Shown here: positions 1 through 6,926 of the stretch, one piece after another
How the letters are laid out: each line of letters begins with the position of its first letter
Position numbering within the stretch: the stretch's first letter is position 1
Origin: an uncultured Trueperaceae bacterium
GTDB lineage: Bacteria; Deinococcota; Deinococci; Deinococcales; Trueperaceae
Assembly (NCBI GenBank): GCA_913057685.1
Contig: CAJXOA010000012.1
Span: 1 to 58,631, forward strand
Reading direction: 5' to 3'
DNA length: 58,631 nt
The notes under the pieces: generated by a model
The model's database searches: none
Seen by the model: only the letters and a program-made list of their open reading frames with translations
Told to the model about the DNA's origin: nothing
Translations under genes and position numbers: made by a program

Positions 1-1
1 G

Positions 2-85
2 GTCGGGTTCGTTCACGATGGCCTCCCCCTGCGCGGCGTCGAGCACCGCGACGTGGTTCCGACCATCGTAGCCCCCGGCGAGCAC
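2..85 (-). CDS. possible partial CDS running off the left edge
   Basis: Immediately downstream of the biotin ligase stop, on the same strand, the reading frame stays open to the window edge. From a GTG at 85 it reads VLAGGYDGRNHVAVLDAAQG and continues. Third codon positions are strongly G/C, as in real genes here, and the peptide is not arginine-rich like most shadow frames. Only about 28 codons are visible, no clear ribosome binding site sits in front of the GTG, and the opposite strand is also open. The product is not recognised. Confidence 0.25.
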   Translation of the reverse strand, partial: MLAGGYDGRNHVAVLDAAQGEAIVNEPD

Positions 86-130
86 CGGCGTCGCCAGGGA
101 CGGCCCTCCCCGACCCCCGGCAACGGGCGC

Positions 131-1057
131 CTACCCCTCCTCGTCGCGGAGGCGCACCCGCCCGGTCCCGATCGGTGCGTCGTGGCCCGCGACCACGAGA
201 CGCAGGTCCGGCGTGAGGTCCTCCGCCACCCCGACCGCGATCGGCGCGCCCCCCGCCACCGGCCGTACCTCGACCTGCCGCCCCAGGAACGCCGCACGCG
301 CGCGGTAGGCGTCCACCAACGGCGCCGACCCCTCCTGCACCCACACGTCCCGCCACGCCGCCAGGCGCTCCACCACCGCGAACGCCAGGTCGGCGCGCGC
401 CCGCGCGGCGGCGAACACCCCGTCCAGGTCCGCGAGGGCGGCGGCGGGCAGCGCCTCGGGATCGTCCAGCTCGGGGGCGGCCGCGACGTTCACGCCGATC
501 CCGATCCGGACCGACGGCATCGCGTCGCCCTGGACGTCCGCGGCCGCGAGGACGCCGGCGAGTTTGCGCATCGGCGTTCCCACCACCAGGTCGTTCACCC
601 ACTTCGTGCCGGGCGCGACCCGCCCGCCGCTCGCCGCCGCGATCGCCTCCGCCACCGCGACGCTGCCGAGCGCGGCGAGGCCCGCCTGGCGTTCGACGGC
701 CGGACCGCCCACGCGCAGCCGCACCGCCAGCTGCAGGTTCCCGGGCGGGGCGTGCCAGGTGCGGCCGCGCTGCCCGACGAAGGCGCCGCCCAACGCCAGG
801 GTCGCGAGGTCGTCCGGGGCGCCCGCCGCGGCGGCGTCGGCGAGGGCGTGCAGCTGCGGGCGGTGCGCCCCCGCGGTCGCGACCATCGGCCCCGGGAAGC
901 CGCCCGGCCCCTCACCGAGCCAGGCGTCCGCGCGGCCGATCAGCGCCGCGACGGCGGCGGCGTCGGCCGGGGCGAGCGCCGCGGGCGCGTCCCCGCGGGG
1001 CGCGACCGGTGGGGTGAGCGCCGCGAGGGTGGCGGGGGCGTCGGCGAGCACGCGCAT
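131..1057 (-). CDS. birA: biotin--[acetyl-CoA-carboxylase] ligase (BirA catalytic type)
   Basis: 308 residues. It activates biotin with ATP and attaches it to the biotin carboxyl carrier protein of acetyl-CoA carboxylase in the cytoplasm. Seen: the family motif GRTWHAPPGNLQLAVRL (usual form GRGR..W.SP..NL), then KWVNDL (usual KWPNDL) with the adenylate-contacting lysine, and GIGVNV in the central domain, followed by a short C-terminal SH3-like part. There is no N-terminal winged-helix domain, so this is a monofunctional ligase that does not repress a bio operon. The ATG is supported by a TACCCT -10 box 7 bases upstream, which makes the mRNA leaderless. It diverges from the glycoside hydrolase gene, with only 23 bases between the two starts. 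Confidence 0.9.
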   Translation of the reverse strand: MRVLADAPATLAALTPPVAPRGDAPAALAPADAAAVAALIGRADAWLGEGPGGFPGPMVATAGAHRPQLHALADAAAAGAPDDLATLALGGAFVGQRGRTWHAPPGNLQLAVRLRVGGPAVERQAGLAALGSVAVAEAIAAASGGRVAPGTKWVNDLVVGTPMRKLAGVLAAADVQGDAMPSVRIGIGVNVAAAPELDDPEALPAAALADLDGVFAAARARADLAFAVVERLAAWRDVWVQEGSAPLVDAYRARAAFLGRQVEVRPVAGGAPIAVGVAEDLTPDLRLVVAGHDAPIGTGRVRLRDEEG

Positions 1058-1064
1058 GGCCCCA

Positions 1065-1070
1065 AGGGTA
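1065..1070 (-). promoter_or_regulatory. -10 box of birA, leaderless
   Basis: TACCCT on the minus strand ends 7 bases before the birA ATG, the spacing expected if transcription starts at the start codon. It shares its TA dinucleotide with the opposing -10 box of the neighbouring gene. No clear -35 element is visible. Confidence 0.55.
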
Positions 1071-1074
1071 CGCT
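1069..1074 (+). promoter_or_regulatory. -10 box of the glycoside hydrolase gene, leaderless
   Basis: TACGCT lies 6 bases before the GTG at 1081, and no ribosome binding site precedes that codon. It overlaps the birA -10 box by two bases, so polymerase can probably occupy only one of the two promoters at a time. Confidence 0.5.
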
Positions 1075-1080
1075 GACGCC

Positions 1081-2343
1081 GTGACGCAGCGCTTCGTGCA
1101 GGGCGTGAACTACTGGCCCCGCCGCAAGGCGATGGCGTGGTGGAGCGACTTCGACGCCGGCGAGGTCCGCGACGAGTTCGCGCAGATCGCCGACCTCGGG
1201 CTCGAGGTCGTGCGGATCTTTTTGCTGTGGGACGACTGGCAACCCGAACCCGACCGCGTCCCCACCCGCCGCCTGCACGAGCTCGAAGCGACCCTCGACG
1301 CCGCCCACGACGTCGGCCTGCGCCTGAACGTCACGTTCTTCGTCGGCCACATGAGCGGCCCGAACTGGCTGCCCCGCTGGCTCCTCGACGACGCCGCCCC
1401 GCTCCCCTCGCCCCGCCCGCGCGTGAGCGCCGGCCGGCCGGTGACGGCGTCGTACCGCAACCCGTTCCACGACCCCGTCGCCCTCGACGCCGAAGCGACG
1501 CTGCTGCGGACCGTCGCGGGCGCCTTCGCGCAGCACGAGGGGGTGGACGCGTGGAACCTCGGCAACGAACCCGACCTCCTCGCGCGGCCGCGCGACGCGG
1601 CGGCGGGGCGCGCCTGGACCCGGCGCATGGTGGAGGTCGTCCGCGAGGTCGACCCGCACCACCCCGTCACCCTCGGCCTGCACGCCGACAGCCTCCTGGG
1701 CGAGGTCGGGCTCCGCCCGCACGACGTCTTCGCGGAAACCGACCGGGCGGTCATGCACGCCTACCCGATGTACCTGGCGATGGCGCGCGGCCCGCTCGAC
1801 CCCGAACTGGTGCCGTTCACCAACGCCCTGACGCGCGCCCTGACCGGCGGGACGCCGATCTGGATGGAGGAGTGGGGCGGCTGCACCGCCGCACCGGGCG
1901 AGCCGTCGCACGTCGCGACCTTCCCCGGCCCCGACGGGCCGTACACGCAGTTCATGGCGTCGGAGGCCGACCTCGCGGCGTACGTCGAGGCGGTCCTGGC
2001 GAAGCTCGTCGAGGTCGGCGCGCCCGGGTCGCTGCTGTGGAACTACGCCGACTACGACCCCGCGCTCGGCGACCGCCCGCCGCTGGATACGACCGGGCAC
2101 GAACGCACCTTCGGGCTGGTGCGGGCCGACGGGACGCCCAAACCGCACGCCGAGGTCGTGCGGCGCGTCGCCGCCGACCCGCCGGTCGTGCCCGACGCGC
2201 CCCCGCGCGTCGTGGAGCTGGACGTGACGCCGGAGGCGTACCACGAAGCTCCCGCCCGGCACGCCGCGCGGCTCTACCGCCGCTACCTCGAGCGCTACGA
2301 GCCCGGCGGCCTCGAGGCGACCTTCGCGGGCGGGGACGCGTGA
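1081..2343 (+). CDS. glycoside hydrolase of the GH5-like TIM-barrel clan (mannanase/cellulase-like)
   Basis: 420 residues with no signal peptide, so probably intracellular. The clan GH-A pattern is visible: NLGNEPD supplies the acid/base Glu (about residue 163) and IWMEEWG supplies the nucleophile Glu (about residue 264), each at the end of a predicted barrel strand. Aromatic residues such as GVNYWPRR at the N-terminus and LLWNYADYD near residue 320 fit a sugar-binding cleft. The exact family and substrate cannot be told by eye; beta-mannanase- or beta-galactosidase-like retaining enzymes are both possible. The GTG start is chosen because a -10 box lies 6 bases upstream. The downstream epimerase-like gene overlaps the stop (GTGA), suggesting one sugar-processing operon. 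Confidence 0.75.
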   Translation: MTQRFVQGVNYWPRRKAMAWWSDFDAGEVRDEFAQIADLGLEVVRIFLLWDDWQPEPDRVPTRRLHELEATLDAAHDVGLRLNVTFFVGHMSGPNWLPRWLLDDAAPLPSPRPRVSAGRPVTASYRNPFHDPVALDAEATLLRTVAGAFAQHEGVDAWNLGNEPDLLARPRDAAAGRAWTRRMVEVVREVDPHHPVTLGLHADSLLGEVGLRPHDVFAETDRAVMHAYPMYLAMARGPLDPELVPFTNALTRALTGGTPIWMEEWGGCTAAPGEPSHVATFPGPDGPYTQFMASEADLAAYVEAVLAKLVEVGAPGSLLWNYADYDPALGDRPPLDTTGHERTFGLVRADGTPKPHAEVVRRVAADPPVVPDAPPRVVELDVTPEAYHEAPARHAARLYRRYLERYEPGGLEATFAGGDA

Positions 2344-3305
2344 GCGCGCCGCGGCACGTCGTGCTCGGCACCGGCGCGCTCGGTGCGTGGACCGCCCGCG
2401 GACTGCGGGCGAAGGGACACGCCGTCCGGGCGGTGAACCGCAGCGGCGTCCGCCCCCCGCTCCTGCCCGACGACGTCGAGCTCGTCGCGCTCGACGCGCG
2501 CGACGCAGGCGCCCTCACCGACGCAGCGGCGGACGCGCGCACGATCATCGACGCCACCGACGTCCCGGACCGCGCGCGCCCGGCGGACCTCCCCGCGATC
2601 CGCGCGGCCGCCGTCGCCGCGGCGGAGGCGCACGGCGCGACCTACCTCGCCCTCGAGCCGCTGGACCTGTACGACCCCGCACCGCCGGTGAACGAGGAGA
2701 GCCGGGTGGCGCCCGCCGGCCCGCGGGGGGCGCTGCAACGCCGGCTCGCCGACGACCTCGCCGCGGCGCACGACGCCGGCCGCGTCCGCGCGGTCACCCT
2801 CCGCGCGGGCCCGGCGTACGGGCCCGGCGTCGTCGGGTCGCCGTTCGGGGAGCGCTTCGTCGCGGACCTGCTGGCGGGGCGGGCGGTGCGGTGGGTCGGC
2901 GAGCCGGACGTGCCGCAGGCGGCGGCGTACGCGCCGGACGTCGGTCGCGCCGCCGCGGAGCTCGCGACGTACGAGTCGGCGCTCGGGCGGGTCTGGATCG
3001 CGCCGCACGCACCGGCGATCGCGCCCCGCGCCTTCGCCGCCCTCGTCGCCGAGGCGGGCGGGGCGCCGCCGCCGACCGTGCGTCCCCTCGGCCCGTGGGC
3101 GCTGCGCGTCGCCGCGGCGTTCCGCCGCGACGCGCGGGCGCACCTCGAGGACCTCCCGGCGCGCATGCGGCCCTACCACGTCGATGCGCGCCGCATCGAC
3201 GCCGTCTACGCGCTGAAGCCGACGCGCCTCGAGCTCGGGATCGCGGCGACCGTCGCCTGGCTGCGCGACGGCACCCTCGAGGGCGCCGCGCCGTTCCTCC
3301 GCTGA
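2340..3305 (+). CDS. NAD(P)-dependent epimerase/dehydratase family protein
   Basis: 321 residues. It begins with a Rossmann dinucleotide-binding stretch, VLGTGALGAWTARGL, followed by an acidic strand end (VELVALDARDAGAL) and the TIIDATDVPDRA segment typical of extended short-chain dehydrogenases. The canonical YxxxK catalytic pair is not obvious; YLALEPLDLYDP sits where the active-site strand is expected, so catalysis may be atypical. Its GTG overlaps the stop codon of the glycoside hydrolase by 4 bases, so the two are co-translated and probably act on related sugars or nucleotide sugars. It ends 14 bases before the convergent small membrane protein gene. Confidence 0.75.
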   Translation: MSAPRHVVLGTGALGAWTARGLRAKGHAVRAVNRSGVRPPLLPDDVELVALDARDAGALTDAAADARTIIDATDVPDRARPADLPAIRAAAVAAAEAHGATYLALEPLDLYDPAPPVNEESRVAPAGPRGALQRRLADDLAAAHDAGRVRAVTLRAGPAYGPGVVGSPFGERFVADLLAGRAVRWVGEPDVPQAAAYAPDVGRAAAELATYESALGRVWIAPHAPAIAPRAFAALVAEAGGAPPPTVRPLGPWALRVAAAFRRDARAHLEDLPARMRPYHVDARRIDAVYALKPTRLELGIAATVAWLRDGTLEGAAPFLR

Positions 3306-3318
3306 CCCGCGCGGGGGG

Positions 3319-3555
3319 TCAGCGGGCGTCGCCGTCGGACAGGGCGGGCGGTACCTCGCCGCGCGCGCGGGCGGTTTCCCACGCTTCGCGCTCGAGCCGC
3401 CGACCCTCCTCGAGCCCCTGTTCGTAGGCGCGCCCGCGGAGGTACGCCTCGCGTTCGACGTCGGGACCGTCGCCCCGCCGGAGCCCGACGCGGCCCGCGA
3501 GCCGCACCCCGATGAAGACGCCGAGCGCCAGCACGGCGAGCAACCACATCCACAT
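3319..3555 (-). CDS. small single-span membrane protein
   Basis: 78 residues. An N-terminal hydrophobic helix (MWMWLLAVLALGVFIGVRLA, residues 1-20) is followed by a basic patch and a highly charged helix rich in Glu/Arg (residues 32-66), likely a coiled coil on the cytoplasmic side. The start is supported by a TACCCT -10 box 6 bases upstream, the leaderless spacing used elsewhere in this window. The family is not recognised and the function is unknown. It converges on the epimerase gene. Confidence 0.6.
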   Translation of the reverse strand: MWMWLLAVLALGVFIGVRLAGRVGLRRGDGPDVEREAYLRGRAYEQGLEEGRRLEREAWETARARGEVPPALSDGDAR

Positions 3556-3561
3556 GCGGCC

Positions 3562-3567
3562 AGGGTA
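3562..3567 (-). promoter_or_regulatory. -10 box of the small membrane protein gene, leaderless
   Basis: TACCCT on the minus strand with a 6-base spacer to the ATG and no ribosome binding site. It is the same arrangement as at birA. Confidence 0.5.
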
Positions 3568-3772
3568 CCGCGCCGCCCCGTCCCCTGCCGAGGGGCGGGC
3601 CGCCGCACCCCGGGCGGGCGCTGCGCGCCCCGTCCGCCTACGCTTCCCTGGGGCATGACGTCCCCCCGACCCGCGCGGACCTCGCGTCGGTCCGCTCGAC
3701 CGGTCGCTCGGCCGCGCCCGGCCGGCGACCGCCCGGCGGGTCCGCCGACCGGCGCGGAACGCGAAGCGCCCG

Positions 3773-3791
3773 GTGCTATCATCGCTAGCAC
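3773..3791 (+). promoter_or_regulatory. putative operator over the promoter of the toxin-antitoxin pair
   Basis: A perfect 6-base inverted repeat, GTGCTA and TAGCAC separated by 7 bases, overlaps an extended -10 box (TGC then TATCAT at 3777-3782) about 33 bases upstream of the antitoxin start. FitA/VapB-type antitoxins bind such repeats to repress their own operon, so this is the likely autoregulatory site. Confidence 0.55.
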
Positions 3792-3814
3792 ACGCCGTGG
3801 AACGGAGGCGCGCG

Positions 3815-4069
3815 ATGGCGAGCCTGATCATCCGCAACCTCGACGACGCGCTGAAGGTCCGCCTGCGGACCCGCGCGGCGTCGCACGACCGCTCGATGGA
3901 GCAGGAGGCGCGCCTCATCCTGCGCGACGCGCTCGGGCCCGATCCCGAGCCCGCCCGCCTCGGGAGCCGCATCCACGCGCGCTTCCTCGCGGCGGGATCG
4001 GTGGACGTGGATCCGCCCGACCGCAGCGATCCGCCCCGTCGCGGGACGGAGGAGGACGCCGCCTCGTGA
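3815..4069 (+). CDS. FitA/VapB-type ribbon-helix-helix antitoxin
   Basis: 84 residues. The N-terminus MASLIIRNLDDALKVRLRTR forms the beta-strand and first helix of a ribbon-helix-helix DNA-binding fold, and SMEQEARLILRDAL completes it, as in FitA. The C-terminal part, rich in Arg, Asp and Pro, should thread into the toxin's active site and neutralise it. The ATG at 3815 follows a GGAGG-like site (GGAGGCG) at normal spacing; an in-frame upstream GTG at 3773 would lie inside the operator and is rejected. The stop overlaps the toxin's GTG by 4 bases, so the two are translationally coupled. Confidence 0.85.
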   Translation: MASLIIRNLDDALKVRLRTRAASHDRSMEQEARLILRDALGPDPEPARLGSRIHARFLAAGSVDVDPPDRSDPPRRGTEEDAAS

Positions 4070-4497
4070 TCGTCCTCGACACCGAGGTGCTGACCGAACT
4101 CATGCGCGCCGAACCCAACGACGCCGTCGTGCGTTGGCTGGACGCCTACCCGCTGCGCGAGATCGGCACGACCGCCGTCTCGGTCTCCGAGGTCCTCACG
4201 GGACTCGGGACGTTGCCCGAGAGCCAACGCAAACGGGATCTGTTGGCGGCGGCCGGCGACATCTTCGACGACTACTTCGCCGGCCGCATCCACCCGTTCG
4301 GCCCCGCCGAAGCGGTCGAGTACGCCGACGTCGTCGCGCGGCGTGAGCGCCTGGGGCGGCCGATCTCCCGCGCGAACGCGCAGATCGCGGCGATCTGCCG
4401 GACCCGCGGGGGGACCCTCGCGACGCGCGCGCCCGAGGCCTTCGGGGACACCGGCGTCGACGTCGTCGACCCCTGGGAGGCGGACCCCGAAGGCTGA
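4066..4497 (+). CDS. VapC/FitB-type PIN-domain toxin, with altered active site
   Basis: 143 residues, the usual PIN-toxin length. The family cleaves RNA using an acidic cluster that binds Mg/Mn. Seen: the first Asp (VLDTEVL, D5) and the Glu on helix 2 (SVSEVL, E42) are intact. The third acid, normally Asp in the S-ADAQIAAIA motif, is Asn here (SRANAQIAAIC, N104). The usual TRNxxDF near the end has become TRAPEAF, losing both Asn and Asp. Inference: metal binding and nuclease activity are probably weakened or lost. The fold, length and coupling to the antitoxin (GTGA overlap) are otherwise normal. Confidence 0.85.
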   Translation: MIVLDTEVLTELMRAEPNDAVVRWLDAYPLREIGTTAVSVSEVLTGLGTLPESQRKRDLLAAAGDIFDDYFAGRIHPFGPAEAVEYADVVARRERLGRPISRANAQIAAICRTRGGTLATRAPEAFGDTGVDVVDPWEADPEG

Positions 4498-4501
4498 GGC
4501 G

Positions 4502-4529
4502 TTGCGCACGCACCGTTCCGTCGTAAGGT
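4502..4529 (+). promoter_or_regulatory. sigma-70-like promoter of the RCC1 lipoprotein gene
   Basis: TTGCGC at 4502-4507 and TAAGGT at 4524-4529 are separated by 16 bases. They lie just after the toxin stop and about 60 bases before the lipoprotein start. Confidence 0.45.
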
Positions 4530-4590
4530 GCGTGACAGCGTGGCGTCCCCCGATCGACGGAACCCCGATGCGCCCCGCGCTGGAGGTCGC

Positions 4591-6789
4591 ATGCGTTCCC
4601 GTCCCCGCCCCTTCCGCCCCGTGCCGTCCGCGCTCCTCGCCGCCCTCGCCGGCGCCGCCCTCCTCGCCGCGTGCAGCCCCCCGAGCCCGACCGCCCCCAC
4701 CCCCCCGGCGCTCGGCGTCACGGGGATCTCCCCGAGCGAGGCCCGCATCGGAGACGTGCTCCAGGCCCGCGGCACCTTCGCGTCCACCACCGCCGTGCGG
4801 GTGTGCGGCGTCCCCCTCGACGCGCAGACCTTCCCCGCACCCGACGGAACGCGCATCGCGTTCGGCGCCGGCCCCGGCGACGCCCGCTACGAAAGCACCC
4901 GCGGGACGCTGGCGGGCGACGGCGATCCCGAGGGCCCCTGCACCGTCGACGTCGAGCTCCCCGACGGCACCGTGGTGCCCGGGGCGGAGGGCACGACCGT
5001 CACCCTCCTCGCGCCCCCACCGTCCGCACCCCCCACCCCCACGATCCTCGCCGTGTCGCCCGGCGACGCCAGCGTCACGATCCGCTACCGCCTTCCCGCC
5101 GACGCCGACGCCTCGCGCGTCGAGGTGCGCGTCGACGACACCTGGCGCGCCCCCGACGGCGGCACCGCCCCGACCGCGTCCCCGGCCGACGTCCGCATCG
5201 ACGGCCTCCGCAACGGCGTGGAGGTCACCGTCGCCCTGCGCGCGGTGAACGCCGCGGGCCCCGGCGAACCGACGCCCGGCCGCACCGTCGTGCCGCGGAC
5301 GACGCCGCCCGCCCCCACCGACCTCGCGGTGACGGTGCAGGACGGCGCCCTCGACGTCGCCTTCACGCAACCGGGGACCGGCGGCGCCCCGATCACGGGG
5401 TACGAAGTGCGCCTGGACGACGGCGACTGGACCCCCACCGACCCCGGCACCGCCACCCCCCCGCTCCGCATCGACGGGCTCGACAACGACGTGACGTACG
5501 CCCTCCGGCTGCGCGCCGTGAACGCCGCCGGCCCCGGCGCGGCCAGCGCGCCGGTCGAAGGGCGCCCCCGCGCGGTGATCACGGCCCGCCCCGGACGCCT
5601 CGCCGCGGGGACCGCCCACACCCTGGCCCTCGCGACCGCCGCGGGGCCCTCGGACGACTGCTGCCTGTACGCGTGGGGGTCGGGCGTCGGCGGACGCCTC
5701 GGCATCCCCGACGCCGTGCCGACCGGCACCGACGTCCCCACCCCCGTCGCGGCGACCGACGGCACCACCGCCGTCGCCGCCGGCGCCGAGCACACCCTCG
5801 CCCTCCGCGACGGCGCCCTGGTCGCCTGGGGGGCCGGCATCGGTGCGCTCGGGCTCGGTGACCCCGGCGGGCCCGTGACGACGCCCAGCCCCGTCGACCT
5901 GCCGTTCACGCCCCGCGCCGTCGCCGCCGGTCACGGTTTCAGCGTCGTGCTCGGCGCCGACGGTCGCCTCTACACCGCCGGGACGGACGACGCCGGCCAG
6001 CTCGGCAACGGCGACGCGACGTCCTCCACGACCGACACCTTCGCCGCGGTCGGCCCCACCGACTTCGGCGCGAGCGGGACCGTCGCGACGAACCACTGGG
6101 CCGACCACCCCGTCGCCATGGCGATCGACGGCCGGGGGCGCCTGTGGACGTGGGGCGACCCGGCGTACGCGCTGGGTCGGACCGACGCGACGTCGACCTC
6201 GCCCGTCCGCCTCACGAACGCGAACACCGACGGGGCGGCCATCGACGGCGTCGTGTTCCGCGACGTCGACGTCGGCCACCGGCACGCCGTCGCGGCCGAC
6301 GCCCAAGGCCGCCTGTGGACGTGGGGCACGCCGCACGCCGACCACGCCACCGAGGTCCTCGGCCGCTCCGGGCCGCCCGCCGTCCCCCGCCCACTGACGG
6401 CGGCGAACACCGGCGTGGCGGGCCTGCGTGAGGTGCGGTTCGTCGCCGTCGCCGCCGGCGACGGCGTCACGATGGCGGTCGACCGGTTCGGGGACCTGTG
6501 GTCGTGGGGGGCGTACGGCGACCGGTACTCGCTCGGGCGGATCCCCACGGACGACCCGGCGGCGTTCGCCGTCGGCCCCGTCCGCCTCGACGCCGACGTC
6601 GCCGGCGCCGACGTGGCCGACGCGACCTTCGTCGACGTCGCCCTCGGCGTCGACCACGGCCTCGCCCTCGACGCCGACGGCGGCGTCTGGGGGTGGGGGT
6701 TCGACCAGGCCGGCGTCGGCTACCTCGGGACCGGCGGGGGGTTCGGCGCGACGGTGGGGGAGGACGTGCCGGTCCGCCTGACCTTCTAG
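4591..6789 (+). CDS. lipoprotein with FN3-type domains and a seven-bladed RCC1 propeller
   Basis: 732 residues. The N-terminus has a basic stretch, a hydrophobic core and the lipobox LAAC (Cys about residue 29), so it should be lipid-anchored on the outside of a membrane. Next come an IPT/TIG-like segment (GVTGISPSEARIGD), two fibronectin type III-like domains (about residues 145-235 and 240-330, each ending in a VNAAGPG motif), and then seven RCC1 repeats recognisable by H-x-L/A-L...G-x-L/V-W-x-W/A-G (about residues 340-732). Seven repeats make one complete propeller. The ATG at 4591 is chosen because TGGAGG sits just upstream and the lipobox follows; the frame opens earlier. The likely role is binding or adhesion at the cell surface; the ligand is unknown. 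Confidence 0.85.
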   Translation: MRSRPRPFRPVPSALLAALAGAALLAACSPPSPTAPTPPALGVTGISPSEARIGDVLQARGTFASTTAVRVCGVPLDAQTFPAPDGTRIAFGAGPGDARYESTRGTLAGDGDPEGPCTVDVELPDGTVVPGAEGTTVTLLAPPPSAPPTPTILAVSPGDASVTIRYRLPADADASRVEVRVDDTWRAPDGGTAPTASPADVRIDGLRNGVEVTVALRAVNAAGPGEPTPGRTVVPRTTPPAPTDLAVTVQDGALDVAFTQPGTGGAPITGYEVRLDDGDWTPTDPGTATPPLRIDGLDNDVTYALRLRAVNAAGPGAASAPVEGRPRAVITARPGRLAAGTAHTLALATAAGPSDDCCLYAWGSGVGGRLGIPDAVPTGTDVPTPVAATDGTTAVAAGAEHTLALRDGALVAWGAGIGALGLGDPGGPVTTPSPVDLPFTPRAVAAGHGFSVVLGADGRLYTAGTDDAGQLGNGDATSSTTDTFAAVGPTDFGASGTVATNHWADHPVAMAIDGRGRLWTWGDPAYALGRTDATSTSPVRLTNANTDGAAIDGVVFRDVDVGHRHAVAADAQGRLWTWGTPHADHATEVLGRSGPPAVPRPLTAANTGVAGLREVRFVAVAAGDGVTMAVDRFGDLWSWGAYGDRYSLGRIPTDDPAAFAVGPVRLDADVAGADVADATFVDVALGVDHGLALDADGGVWGWGFDQAGVGYLGTGGGFGATVGEDVPVRLTF

Positions 6790-6836
6790 GCGTCGGTCCA
6801 CGACCTCGACCACCGATCTCGGCGGTCGCCGACGCC
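6789..6836 (+). terminator. weak inverted repeat after the RCC1 gene
   Basis: GGCGTCGG and CCGACGCC can pair over a 32-base interval that itself contains a short CCGA/TCGG hairpin. There is no T-run. It is only a candidate terminator. Confidence 0.25.
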
Positions 6837-6891
6837 CCCGCGGACGGCGCGCCCCCACCGCCGGGCACGCCGTCCGAAGCGACACGTTCCC

Positions 6892-6920
6892 TTGCCCACG
6901 CCCCACCGCCTCGGTAGGGT
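6892..6920 (+). promoter_or_regulatory. strong leaderless promoter of the DUF2207-type gene
   Basis: TTGCCC (6892-6897), a 17-base spacer and TAGGGT (6915-6920) are followed after only 6 bases by the ATG. This is the clearest full leaderless promoter in the window. Confidence 0.65.
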
Positions 6921-6926
6921 CGGGGG

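Noticed and set aside
53-1084. Long plus-strand open frame opposite birA
   Set aside because: Its product is arginine/histidine/proline-rich, matches no family and lies entirely antisense to a clear biotin ligase with intact motifs. It is a GC-rich shadow frame.
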